Positions 43,430 to 52,051 of a stretch of DNA of 64,000 nucleotides are shown piece after piece. Numbering within the stretch: the stretch's first letter is position 1; the number at the start of each line of letters is the position of its first letter. The DNA lies in assembly GCF_002075885.1 (NCBI RefSeq), contig NZ_MDET01000034.1, positions 124,001 to 188,000 on the forward strand. The letters run 5' to 3'. A program made the position numbers and the translations under genes. This DNA comes from Manganibacter manganicus (lineage in GTDB: Bacteria > Pseudomonadota > Alphaproteobacteria > Rhizobiales > Rhizobiaceae). Below the pieces are notes generated by a model. It was not told the origin of the DNA and did not search any database. It worked only from the letters and a program-made list of their open reading frames with translations.

Positions 43430-45021
43430 CTCTCAGCCCTCGCCGCTAAGATCCGCCGCGCGGCATTCAGGCCCGGCAAACCGGAAATGCCGCCGCCGGG
43501 ATGCGAGCCGGCGCCGGCGAGATAAAGCCTTTCGATCGGCGTGTCGTAGCCCGACCAGCCGGAAACGGGCCGGGAGAACAGCATCTGATCGGCCTGCAAT
43601 TCGCCATGGTGCCAGTGGCCGCCCGGCATAAGATAGCGCACCTCGATGTCGGCCGGCGTAAGTAGTTCAGCGTGCCGCGCCAGCCTGCCGATGCCCGGCG
43701 CGTGGGCTTCCAGTTGCGCCATGATCGCGGCGAGGAATTTCGGCTTGCCCGTCTCCCAGCCTTCCTTCAACGCGTAGGGCGCATACTGTACATTCGCCGA
43801 AAGGATGCAACCGTCTTGAGGCGCCAGCGACGGATCAGTCAGCGACGGCAAGGTGATCTCCATGACAGGCTCAGGCGAGAATTCACCGTATTTCGCCGGG
43901 TTGAAGGCGCGCTCGACATGGTCGGGCGAGGGAGCGATGACAAGACGGCCGTGCAGGTCTTGCGCCGCGACGCCGGGAAAATCCGGCACGCCGTCAAGCG
44001 CCAGATTGAGCTTGGCGACATCGCCCTTCATGCGAATATTCTTCACCTTGCGAACCAAGCCGGTGTCGAGCAACGGCGCGCCGACGAGGGTGAGCAATGT
44101 GGTCGTCGGATTGACAGCCGAAACGATTGTATCAGCGTGGATTTCTTCGCCGCTCGCCAGCGCCAAGCCGACGGCGCGGCCGCTTTCCACGACGATCTTC
44201 GCGACCGAGGCACCGGTGCATAGGGCCACGCCGGCATGTTCGGCAGCGGCGCGGATCGTGGCGATCACCGCGCCCATACCGCCCTTCGGCACGACCTGTG
44301 CGCCCGGCGCGCCGCCGATCTCGCCGGCCAGGCGGTAGTAGAGACCGAGCAGCGAGGTCGGCGAGCGCGGCCCGAGATGCGACCCCAGCACCGCGTCGAA
44401 GGCGAGCAGGCCCTTCAGCCGGTCGTCCGAAAGCTGCTCGTCGAGCAGGTCGTGGACGTTCATCAAGAGCACGCGCAGGAAATCGCGCATGTCTTCCCTG
44501 CCCAGCCGCTTCATGGCCAGCGCCGCCTGCCCGAGCGCGGCCAGGCCGCCGGGCGAACGGGAGCCGAACTCCGGCGGCCTTCGCGACAGGAACGGCTTCA
44601 GGACACCGGCATAACGCAGAAGCTGCACGCGAAGGTCTTTCCAGGCGGCTTGTTCGGCGGCGCTCGCGCCGGTCAGCGTCTCGCCATAGGCGCCATGTAG
44701 GGTGAGAGGGGCGCCGTCTTTCGACAAGACAACAGACGGAGCGAATGTTGAACCGGAGGCACCTCGTAACAGGTCCAGCCCGAGTTCTTCCAGATCGAGC
44801 GCCTTCACCACCTCGGGATGCAGTCGGTTCAGCACATGCGCGGTCGAGTCGCGGAAGCCGGGGAAGAATTCTTCCGTCCGCGCCGCGCCGCCCATCTCGG
44901 CATTCGCCTCCAGCAGCAGCACGTTGCGGCGGCCCTTCGCCAGCAGGGTGGCGCAGATAAGGCCGTTGTGGCCGCCGCCAATGACGATGGCATCCCAGAC
45001 GGTGCGATCAGATGACGTCAT
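43426..45021 (-). CDS. FAD-dependent oxidoreductase, CrtI/phytoene-desaturase family (second of two)
   Basis: A 531-residue flavoprotein. The N-terminal dinucleotide site is VIGGGHNGLICATLLAKGRR, followed by LLEANAEMGGAARTEEFFPG; the C-terminal FAD signature is YLAGAGSHPGGGISGLPG. It belongs to the COG1233 family that contains carotenoid desaturases, but no carotenoid genes are near. Its genes sit with a GcvT-like protein, an ABC transporter and a Rieske enzyme, so oxidation of an amine or related small molecule is more likely. It overlaps the upstream paralogue by 14 bases. Confidence 0.85.
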   Translation of the reverse strand: MTSSDRTVWDAIVIGGGHNGLICATLLAKGRRNVLLLEANAEMGGAARTEEFFPGFRDSTAHVLNRLHPEVVKALDLEELGLDLLRGASGSTFAPSVVLSKDGAPLTLHGAYGETLTGASAAEQAAWKDLRVQLLRYAGVLKPFLSRRPPEFGSRSPGGLAALGQAALAMKRLGREDMRDFLRVLLMNVHDLLDEQLSDDRLKGLLAFDAVLGSHLGPRSPTSLLGLYYRLAGEIGGAPGAQVVPKGGMGAVIATIRAAAEHAGVALCTGASVAKIVVESGRAVGLALASGEEIHADTIVSAVNPTTTLLTLVGAPLLDTGLVRKVKNIRMKGDVAKLNLALDGVPDFPGVAAQDLHGRLVIAPSPDHVERAFNPAKYGEFSPEPVMEITLPSLTDPSLAPQDGCILSANVQYAPYALKEGWETGKPKFLAAIMAQLEAHAPGIGRLARHAELLTPADIEVRYLMPGGHWHHGELQADQMLFSRPVSGWSGYDTPIERLYLAGAGSHPGGGISGLPGLNAARRILAARAER

Positions 45022-46627
45022 GGGCCGGGCTCATGTGATGATCAGACCGAGCGAGATCGCGCAGGATTTCCTTGGCCGCGTTGCGGCCGGGCGCACCCAT
45101 TACACCACCGCCCGGATGGGTCGAGGAGCCGCATATATAAAGTCCGTTCACCGGTGAGCGATATTGTGCAAAGCCAGGCACCGGCCGGTTGAACAGAAGC
45201 TGGTCGAACGTCAGTTCACCCTGGAAGATGTTGCCTTCTGTCAGGCCGACCTCGGCTTCCAGTTCACGCGGCGTGCGCACTTCCATATGCACGATGCGAT
45301 CACGAAAGCCGGGCGAATAATCGGCGATCTGCGAGATAACCGTCTCGGCGAAGGCGTCGCGGTCGGCATCCGTCCAGTCGCGCCCCTCCACTTTCGGAGG
45401 AGCATATTGCACGAAGCAACTCATGAAGTGCTTGCCGGGCGCCGCCATCGTGGGATCGATCGTGGTCGGGATCATCATGTCGAGGAAGGGGTCGACCGAC
45501 CAGCGCCCGGCCTTCCAGTCGTCATAGGCACGTTCCATGCGTTCGACCGTATCGGTAAAATGCAAATCACCACGCAGACATGGCGAATCCTTGGGCAGCG
45601 CGGGGAATTCCGGCATCGAATCCAGCGCGATATTGACCTTGCCGGAGGAGCCGCGGATCTTGAAGTTCTTTACCCGGCGCAGGAAGATGTCGGGCAATTC
45701 CTTTTCCTCGACCAGCTTCAGGAAGGTGCGCTTCACGTCGGCGTTGGAGACGATGAGCTTGCCGTAAATCTCCTCTCCCCCAGCAAACACAACACCCTTC
45801 GCCTTGCCGGATTTGACGCAAACCTTCTCCACCTCGGCCCCGGTGCGGATGGTGCCGCCGGAGGCCTGGAATGACGCCGCGAGCGCCCTTGTCACCGCAC
45901 CCATACCGCCGCGTGCATAGCCCCACGCGCCGACCGAACCGTCAACCTCGCCCATATAATGATGAAGCAGGACATAGGCCGTGCCGGGCGACATCGGTCC
46001 GAGCGCCGTGCCGATGATGCCTGAGATGGAAAAATTCGCCTTGATGACGTCGGTTTCGAAATATTCATCGAGGAAATCGGAAATCGATATGGTCCAGAAG
46101 CGCAGCGTCAGCGCCATTTCCTCTGCCGTCAGCCCGGCGAATTTCTTGCCCAGGTAGAGCAGTTCGCCGAGATCGCGGGGCTTCAGGCTCGTCGGATCGG
46201 GCGCGGTGCGCATCAGGAGCGGCTGGATGAAACGGCATTGCCGGGTCACGTCGCGGGCATAGCGGTCATAGGCTTCGGCATCGCGCTTCGAGAATCGCGC
46301 GAATTCGCGTCGGTGCGCGTCATGGTCGCGGTAATTGCCGAGATAATCGCCGTCCTGTGTCAGTACCGCGCCGCCTTCATAGGCGATGACCTGCAGGCCG
46401 AAGCGCGGCAGTTCGAGGTCGCGCATGATCTCGGGCCGAAACAGCGAGCAGACATAGGAGCAATTCGAATAGAGAAAGCCCGGCGTCAATTCGCGGCTGG
46501 AAGCGGCTCCGCCAACCCAATCGTTCTTTTCCACGACCAGGACATCGAGGCCGGCGCGCTGCAAATAACAGGCGTTGACCAGCCCGTTATGTCCGCCACC
46601 GATGACGATTACATCCCAGGTCTTCAC
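45008..46627 (-). CDS. FAD-dependent oxidoreductase, CrtI/phytoene-desaturase family (first of two)
   Basis: A 539-residue paralogue of the next gene in the operon, with VIVIGGGHNGLVNACYLQRA, VVEKNDWVGGAASSRE and the terminal YICGSSTHPGGGVMGAPG. The start is set at GTG 46627 because GGAGG lies nine bases upstream; the longer frame from ATG 46690 would begin right beside the putative operator at 46693-46707 and has no ribosome site. It heads the operon that continues through the second flavoprotein, the GcvT-like gene and the 83-residue protein. The two flavoproteins may form a heterodimer or act in sequence. Confidence 0.82.
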   Translation of the reverse strand: MKTWDVIVIGGGHNGLVNACYLQRAGLDVLVVEKNDWVGGAASSRELTPGFLYSNCSYVCSLFRPEIMRDLELPRFGLQVIAYEGGAVLTQDGDYLGNYRDHDAHRREFARFSKRDAEAYDRYARDVTRQCRFIQPLLMRTAPDPTSLKPRDLGELLYLGKKFAGLTAEEMALTLRFWTISISDFLDEYFETDVIKANFSISGIIGTALGPMSPGTAYVLLHHYMGEVDGSVGAWGYARGGMGAVTRALAASFQASGGTIRTGAEVEKVCVKSGKAKGVVFAGGEEIYGKLIVSNADVKRTFLKLVEEKELPDIFLRRVKNFKIRGSSGKVNIALDSMPEFPALPKDSPCLRGDLHFTDTVERMERAYDDWKAGRWSVDPFLDMMIPTTIDPTMAAPGKHFMSCFVQYAPPKVEGRDWTDADRDAFAETVISQIADYSPGFRDRIVHMEVRTPRELEAEVGLTEGNIFQGELTFDQLLFNRPVPGFAQYRSPVNGLYICGSSTHPGGGVMGAPGRNAAKEILRDLARSDHHMSPAHDVI

Positions 46628-46692
46628 TATGCGATGCCTCCCGTCGTTGGACGTAAGATTGGCATGCCGGAGGTAATCTTGTCCAGACATTC

Positions 46693-46707
46693 TGAATGAA
46701 TGTTCAA
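46693..46707 (-). promoter_or_regulatory. Putative TetR operator (TTGAAC-N3-CATTCA) before the flavoprotein operon
   Basis: Read on the minus strand the site is TTGAACATTCATTCA, containing TGAA-N6-TTCA. It lies 66 bases upstream of the chosen flavoprotein start and about 250 bases before the divergent TetR gene. The same TTGAAC-N3-CATTCA is found at 51950 and 54766. Confidence 0.65.
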
Positions 46708-46952
46708 CAAATCATGTTGCGTTTTCCCCTTGATGCGCTAGGCTTTGCCCTGAAGCAGGCGACCGTGACCGACCCCTGGGCGCAAAGTTGGAATGCGATG
46801 CGGCAGTTGTCCGCATCTTGGGGTGATGCGGGTTGCGGCTGGAGCGAAGAATGGCCCGGCATAAGGCAAGGCGAACCGGGAGCTTGACAGGAACCGGACG
46901 GCACCACTCATCTGCGGATCGAAGCCCCGTAACGATTGATGAAAGCACGCCA

Positions 46953-47624
46953 ATGAATACGACCGTTCCCAAGGAGCAGACAGCGGTACCCGAAAGGCGC
47001 GGCCGCAAGGCGTCGAAGGAAACGCGCCAACTCCAGCTCATTGAGGCGACGATCGATTCGCTTGCCAAGCGCGGCTATTCCGACACCACCATGGCCGATG
47101 TCGCCGACGGCGCCGGCCTGTCGCGCGGCATCGTCAATTTCCACTTCGAAAGCAAGGACAAGCTGCTTGTCGCTACCTTGCAGCATATGTACGACGAGTA
47201 TGCCGCGCACTGGCGCAACGCGCTGCACAAGGCCGGAGACGATGCGGCGCGCCAGTTACAAGCGTTGGTGTCCGCCGATTTCGACCGCTCGATCTGCAAC
47301 AAGCGCAAACTTGCTGCCTGGTGCGCCTTCTGGGGCGAGGCCAAGTCGCGGCCGACCTATCAGGCGCTGTCGGGCGCGCGCGACCGGGCCTATCAGGGAA
47401 CGATCGTGACGCTGTGCGGGCGCCTCAAGGCCGAGGCCGGCTACGCCTATGAGCCGGTCGAGATGGCGCTGGCGCTCAGCGCCATGCTGGAAGGGCTGTG
47501 GTTGCGCCTGATGATGGGCGCCGAGGATGTAACGCGCGAGAGTGCGCTGAACGGTGCGAATGCGTTCCTGGCATCGGTCTTCCCGCGGCACTTCCGCCCG
47601 GAGGAGGCGGACAGGACGGGCTGA
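46953..47624 (+). CDS. BetI-like TetR-family transcriptional regulator
   Basis: A 223-residue repressor. The N-terminal helix-turn-helix region reads LIEATIDSLAKRGYSDTTMA and GAGLSRGIVNFHFESKDKLL, very like BetI, the choline-responsive repressor; the C-terminal ligand domain follows (AAWCAFWGEAKSRPTYQAL, also BetI-like). The start ATG 46953 is preferred to an extended frame with an unrelated basic N-terminus. It is divergent from the flavoprotein operon and upstream of an ABC binding-protein gene. It probably binds the TGAA-N6-TTCA dyads found at three intergenic regions of this cluster. There are no betA or betB genes nearby, so its ligand may be another amine. Confidence 0.88.
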   Translation: MNTTVPKEQTAVPERRGRKASKETRQLQLIEATIDSLAKRGYSDTTMADVADGAGLSRGIVNFHFESKDKLLVATLQHMYDEYAAHWRNALHKAGDDAARQLQALVSADFDRSICNKRKLAAWCAFWGEAKSRPTYQALSGARDRAYQGTIVTLCGRLKAEAGYAYEPVEMALALSAMLEGLWLRLMMGAEDVTRESALNGANAFLASVFPRHFRPEEADRTG

Positions 47625-47649
47625 AAACAAACATAAAGGGAGGAGAACA

Positions 47650-48732
47650 ATGAAGACACTTATACGCCACCTGACATTGACGCTGGCGCTGACCAGTGCG
47701 CTGGCTGCTTCGGCAATCACCATCGCGGTTGCTCAGGATAGTGACCTGACCATTTTCGACTGGGCAGGCTATGAAGATCCAAGCTTCCACCCGAAATATG
47801 CCGCGACGCATGAGACTGCACCAACCTTTACCTTCTTCGGCGACGAGGACGAGGCGTTTCAAAAACTGCGTTCCGGCTTCAAGGCCGATCTCGGCCACCC
47901 GTGCTCGCAAAGCGTGGTGAAGTGGCGCGAAGCCGGGCTTTTGCAGCCGCTCGATACGTCCCGCATTGCTGGCTGGAACGATCTCCTGCCTGGCATCATG
48001 GCTATGAAGGACCTCGCCACCACGCCGGACGGCAAGGCCTGGTTCATGCCTTGGGATTGGGGCGATACGCAACTCACCTACAATTCGGAAAAGGTGGACG
48101 AAAAAGACGTAGAATCGCTGAAAGCTTTCGCCGACCCGAAGTTCAAGGGTCGGGTGTCTATCGGCGACAATGTCGATGACGCCTATGCGCTGGCGAGCCT
48201 GGCGATCGGACTGAAGGACTGGACGCAGATGACGGACGATCAGTTCAAGCAGGCGTCCGATTTCCTGCGCCAGGTGCACAAGAACGTCCGCCTCTACTGG
48301 ACCGATACCACCAACATCGTACAGGCGCTTTCGGGCGGTGAGGTCGATCTCGCCTGGGCCTGGAATGACGCCACTGTGCAGTCGGCGCTTGCGGGTGCCC
48401 CGATCAAGGGCAAGAAGGACACCAAGGAAGGAATTTCGACCTGGGTTTGCGGCTATGTCATGTTCAAGGACGCACCCGGCAGCAAAGACAAAGCCTATGA
48501 CTACCTGAATGCAGTCAATGATCCGGAGGTGGCGAAGGTGCTGGTTGGCGATTGGGGCTATGGCCAAGCCAATGCCAAAGGCATGGCGGGGGTCGATCCG
48601 GCGGTCTTGAAAGCCAAGGGCTATGACGATATCGGCAAATTCGTCGACAAAACGCTGTTCCAGTCGCCGGTTCCGCCGAATCTCAAGCAAAAGATGATCG
48701 CTGAATTTGAGAAGATCAAGGCTGGATATTGA
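47650..48732 (+). CDS. ABC transporter substrate-binding protein, PotD (spermidine/putrescine) type
   Basis: A 360-residue periplasmic receptor with a signal peptide cleaved near AITIAVAQ (about residue 28). The mature part starts DLTIFDWAGYEDPSFHPKY, as in PotD-like proteins, and continues with MPWDWGDTQLTYNSEKV and a ligand-side DLAWAWNDATVQSAL. Start ATG 47650 has GGGAGGAG upstream. It follows the TetR gene by 25 bases. Its ATPase and permeases are encoded convergently at 48962-51799. PotD-type proteins bind polyamines and other cationic amines such as betaines. Confidence 0.9.
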   Translation: MKTLIRHLTLTLALTSALAASAITIAVAQDSDLTIFDWAGYEDPSFHPKYAATHETAPTFTFFGDEDEAFQKLRSGFKADLGHPCSQSVVKWREAGLLQPLDTSRIAGWNDLLPGIMAMKDLATTPDGKAWFMPWDWGDTQLTYNSEKVDEKDVESLKAFADPKFKGRVSIGDNVDDAYALASLAIGLKDWTQMTDDQFKQASDFLRQVHKNVRLYWTDTTNIVQALSGGEVDLAWAWNDATVQSALAGAPIKGKKDTKEGISTWVCGYVMFKDAPGSKDKAYDYLNAVNDPEVAKVLVGDWGYGQANAKGMAGVDPAVLKAKGYDDIGKFVDKTLFQSPVPPNLKQKMIAEFEKIKAGY

Positions 48733-48961
48733 AAGCTTCGCCCGATCTGACCTCCTGTCAGGCGCTGCATGTGATTTGCCCCTTCTCAAGGAGGAGGGAT
48801 CCAGCGCTATGTCCGGCAAATCTCTTGAGGTTGACCAAGAGGAGACGCAGTGATTTTCCCTTTCGCCTGAGGGAAGGATCAGGATGAAGCGCGGTCAAAG
48901 CCGGGATCCTCCTGCCTCGAATTCAGTGCGCGTCGCTCGTTCCTGTGGCGAGCGCCGACCC

Positions 48962-50065
48962 TTAATCCGCCAGCGCGACCAGCGCCTCGGGATCGTAGGC
49001 AAGGCGGATTGCTGCGCCGACCGGAATGTCGTCGGCGCCGAAATCATTAGTCTCAATCACCGAAAGCGGCTTTTCGAGGCCTGGAATGTCAACGATCAGG
49101 TGGGTGACTTCGCCGAAATAATGGCGTTCGACCACCGTGCCCGCGACTTCGAAATCGAAACGCTCTTCGTCCCACAGAACGCGTAATCGTTCCGGGCGGA
49201 TGCCGAGCGTGGCGCTTGTGCCCTTACGCAGGAAGGCGGGGGGCTTTTCGGCTTTCACTCGGCCGAACCCCAGCGTATCGACGGTCAGTGTCGCCCCGCT
49301 CTCCTCGACGATCTCGGCTGCGACGAAGTTCATGCCACCGAGGAAATCGGCAACCTGGCGAGTGACCGGCCGCTGGTAGATATCCTTCGGTGAGGCGACC
49401 TGTGCGATGCGCCCGTTGAACATCACCGCGATACGGTCGGACATGGCAAGTGCTTCATACTGGTCATGGGTGACGAGAATGAAGGTGATGCCAACAGCCT
49501 GTTGCAACCGGCGCAATTCGATCTGCATCTGCTCGCGTAATTTCTTGTCCAGCGCCGAGAGCGGCTCATCGAGCAGCAAGACCTTCGGCCGCATCACCAG
49601 CGCCCGAGCGAGCGCGACGCGCTGACGTTGGCCGCCTGACAGTTCGGTGGCGCCACGCCTGCCGAGTCCGGTCAACGATACTTGCTCGAGAGCTTCCTCG
49701 ACACGGCGCTTTTCTTCACCCGCGTCCAATCTCAGCCGCTTCAAACCATATGCAACATTCTGCTCAACATTGAGATGAGGAAAGATCGCATAGCTCTGGA
49801 AAACCATATTGGTCGGCCGCCGGTTAGCTGGAATGCCATCCATCGGCTGGCCATCGATGGCGATCGACCCGCTGGTTGGCTGGTCGAAACCGGCAATCAT
49901 CCGTAAAAGCGTGGTTTTGCCGCAACCGGAAGGGCCGAGGAGCGAGAAGAATTCACCTTCGCGGATGGCGAGCGAAGCGTCATCCAGAGCTTTGAACGCG
50001 CCATAGCTACGCGTCACGTCGCGGATCTCGATCATCGTACGTTCTGGCGGGACGCGATCAAACAT
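48962..50065 (-). CDS. ABC transporter ATP-binding protein, PotA type
   Basis: A 367-residue ATPase: Walker A GPSGCGKT, signature LSGGQRQR, Walker B VLLLDEPLSALDKK, and a C-terminal TOBE domain (ATLGIRPERLRVLWDEERFD). The start is ATG 50065, overlapping the end of the permease gene and preceded by GGGAGGT; a longer frame upstream is discarded. It is the third gene of the potB-potC-potA-like operon and powers amine uptake with the PotD-like protein encoded at 47650. Confidence 0.92.
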   Translation of the reverse strand: MFDRVPPERTMIEIRDVTRSYGAFKALDDASLAIREGEFFSLLGPSGCGKTTLLRMIAGFDQPTSGSIAIDGQPMDGIPANRRPTNMVFQSYAIFPHLNVEQNVAYGLKRLRLDAGEEKRRVEEALEQVSLTGLGRRGATELSGGQRQRVALARALVMRPKVLLLDEPLSALDKKLREQMQIELRRLQQAVGITFILVTHDQYEALAMSDRIAVMFNGRIAQVASPKDIYQRPVTRQVADFLGGMNFVAAEIVEESGATLTVDTLGFGRVKAEKPPAFLRKGTSATLGIRPERLRVLWDEERFDFEVAGTVVERHYFGEVTHLIVDIPGLEKPLSVIETNDFGADDIPVGAAIRLAYDPEALVALAD

Positions 50066-50885
50066 AAAGACCTCCCTCATTGTGGGTGCGGCTTGCAGCG
50101 CGCCGACGCAACATTTCCGCGATCGCCATGAGAACGAACGAGGCAACCAGCAGCAGCGTGCCGAGTGCCAGCACGCCGGGCAGTTTAGCTGCGAATCGCA
50201 ACTGGCCCCAGATGTATATCGGCAGCGTCGCTTCGGTTCCGCTCAGGAAAAAGGCGATCATGAATTCATCCAGTGAGATGGTGAAGGACACCAGAAGGCT
50301 TGAAATGATTGCGGGCATGACCATCGGCAAGGTCACGCGCCGAAATGTTCCGAAGGCGCTTTCGCCGAGATCGGCCGAGGCTTCCTCTAGGCTGCGGTCA
50401 AAGCCCTCGAAGCCAGATGTCAGCACCGTCATGGAATAGGGGATGCAGATCAGCACATGGCCGAGCATGACAGTGAACAACGAAAGACCGATACCAAGCC
50501 GCAGGACGACCAGCAGCAGTGAAATGGCGATGATGATTTCGGGCAGGACCAACGGCGCCATAATCAATCCGTTGATCGGGCGGCGGCCGGGGAAGCGGTA
50601 GCGGGTGATGGCGCGCGCGGCGAGAATGCCGAAGATGGTGGACAGGATCGCCGCCGAAACGCCGACGATCAGGCTGTTCCACGCGGCTTCAACGAGTTCC
50701 GGCGTGCGCAGCAGGCCCTCGTACCATTTCCAGGTGAATCCGTTGAGCGGAAATTTCGGCGTTGCCGCGGTGTTGACCGAAAAGATCGGCAGGAACATCA
50801 CTGGCAGGTAAAGGAAGACGACATAGAGGAAGGCGTAGGCCGATAACCACGATCCACCGGGTAAAAGGCGGCGCAACCGGATCAT
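50058..50885 (-). CDS. ABC transporter permease, PotC type
   Basis: A 275-residue inner-membrane permease with six predicted helices. The first helix is in LSAYAFLYVVFLYLPVMFLP, then NGFTWKWYEGLLRTPEL, and the coupling loop reads LEEASADLGESAFGTFRRVT, as in PotC. Its start overlaps the PotB-like gene by four bases and its stop overlaps the ATPase gene by eight, so the three form one transcript. Confidence 0.92.
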   Translation of the reverse strand: MIRLRRLLPGGSWLSAYAFLYVVFLYLPVMFLPIFSVNTAATPKFPLNGFTWKWYEGLLRTPELVEAAWNSLIVGVSAAILSTIFGILAARAITRYRFPGRRPINGLIMAPLVLPEIIIAISLLLVVLRLGIGLSLFTVMLGHVLICIPYSMTVLTSGFEGFDRSLEEASADLGESAFGTFRRVTLPMVMPAIISSLLVSFTISLDEFMIAFFLSGTEATLPIYIWGQLRFAAKLPGVLALGTLLLVASFVLMAIAEMLRRRAASRTHNEGGLYV

Positions 50886-51799
50886 CTGGCCAACCTCGCC
50901 ACAGTGCGGATGAGGAAGACGGCCGCGCCCGCCATCAAGCTCACGACGATCATGGTCGTCACCGAGAGTGCCGCTCCCAACGGCCAGTTCGCTGCCCTGC
51001 CGAATTGCACCTGTATGGCATTGGCGATCATCATGCCATCCTTGCCGCCGACCAGCTTTGGGGTGACGAAATCGCCGACGGTGGGGATCATGACGATAAG
51101 TAGCGCCGAGACGATGCCGGGCACCGATAGCGGCAGGGTCACGCGCAAAAAGGCGCGTAGCGGCCCGTCGCCAAGGTCTGCCGCCGCCTCGATCAGCGTG
51201 CGGTCCACCTTCTCCAGTGCCACAAAAATCGGCAGGACGGCGAAGGCCGCCCAGGCATGGGTGAGTGTGATGACGACGGCGCTGGAATTGTAGAGCAGGG
51301 CAGGAGACGGCTCATGCAATATGCCGAGCCCCATCAACGCGGAATTGAGCACGCCGTTGTAACCGAGGATCACCTTCCACGACATGATGCGCAACAGATA
51401 GCTGGTCCAGAACGGAATGGTGATGAGGAACAGCCACAACCCCTTGCGCCGGCCGCCATAGAAGGAGATGTAATAGGCTATTGGATAGGCGAAAAAAACC
51501 GTCAGCCCGCTCACCACGAGCGAGATGCGAAGCGAGCGCCATAAAAGATCGCGATACATGGGCTCGCCCAATGCGGCGCGATAATTCGCAAGGGTGAATG
51601 TACGATCGACAGTCAGATAATGCTGCGTCCAGAACGAATGGGCGAGGACGACCACGATCGGCAGGACCAAGAGGATGAACGCGTAAAGGAAGGTCGGGCT
51701 GATCAGGGCCAGCCCCTGCATGATTTCCGTTCGCAGAAGGCCGCTTTTGCTTTTCCGCCCCGATACGAGCGGCTGCGACTGGTCCGCGGCAGCCGTCAT
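50882..51799 (-). CDS. ABC transporter permease, PotB type
   Basis: A 305-residue permease that begins the transporter operon. After a short soluble tail come LALISPTFLYAFILLVLPIV and a coupling loop LIEAAADLGDGPLRAFLRVT, the PotB pattern. The gene is divergent from the aminotransferase gene across an intergenic region that holds two copies of the putative TetR operator, so transport and transamination are probably co-regulated. Confidence 0.92.
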   Translation of the reverse strand: MTAAADQSQPLVSGRKSKSGLLRTEIMQGLALISPTFLYAFILLVLPIVVVLAHSFWTQHYLTVDRTFTLANYRAALGEPMYRDLLWRSLRISLVVSGLTVFFAYPIAYYISFYGGRRKGLWLFLITIPFWTSYLLRIMSWKVILGYNGVLNSALMGLGILHEPSPALLYNSSAVVITLTHAWAAFAVLPIFVALEKVDRTLIEAAADLGDGPLRAFLRVTLPLSVPGIVSALLIVMIPTVGDFVTPKLVGGKDGMMIANAIQVQFGRAANWPLGAALSVTTMIVVSLMAGAAVFLIRTVARLAR

Positions 51800-51918
51800 C
51801 GCAAGCCATCATGCGTCGTTTCAGTCGTTAGCCACTCAGCCACGCTGCCATCCCATTGGTTTGCCGCGCCTGCATTTTCGAGGTTTGCAGCATCACTTAT
51901 CATGCCTGCATCCGTGCA

Positions 51919-51934
51919 TTGAAATCAAGTTCAA
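51919..51934. promoter_or_regulatory. Putative TetR operator (TTGAA-N6-TTCAA), potB side
   Basis: TTGAAATCAAGTTCAA is a perfect five-base dyad with a six-base spacer, 120 bases before the PotB-like start and exactly 31 bases (about three helical turns) from a second dyad. It lacks the C...CA bases inside the spacer seen at the other three sites. Confidence 0.5.
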
Positions 51935-51949
51935 TTTCTGCAATATTGA

Positions 51950-51965
51950 TTGAACGGACATTCAA
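51950..51965. promoter_or_regulatory. Putative TetR operator (TTGAA-N6-TTCAA), aminotransferase side
   Basis: TTGAACGGACATTCAA is a perfect five-base dyad with a six-base spacer and carries the TTGAAC-N3-CATTCA core found also at 46693 and 54766. It lies about 86 bases before the aminotransferase start. Confidence 0.65.
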
Positions 51966-52051
51966 AATGAAGTGAAGAGATTCGGATTTTCCGATGCTTG
52001 GTGAAATCTGAAGCCGCGCATCAAACTATCAGGGAACGAGTGAGGCGAATC

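Noticed and set aside
43426..46627. Carotenoid biosynthesis
   Set aside because: Only desaturase-like flavoproteins are present; there are no crtB, crtE or crtY-type genes, and the neighbours point to amine metabolism.
48733..48961. Several small inverted repeats (for example TTCCCT-N8-AGGGAA) between convergent genes
   Set aside because: They are short and have no T-run; one may be a terminator, but none can be singled out.
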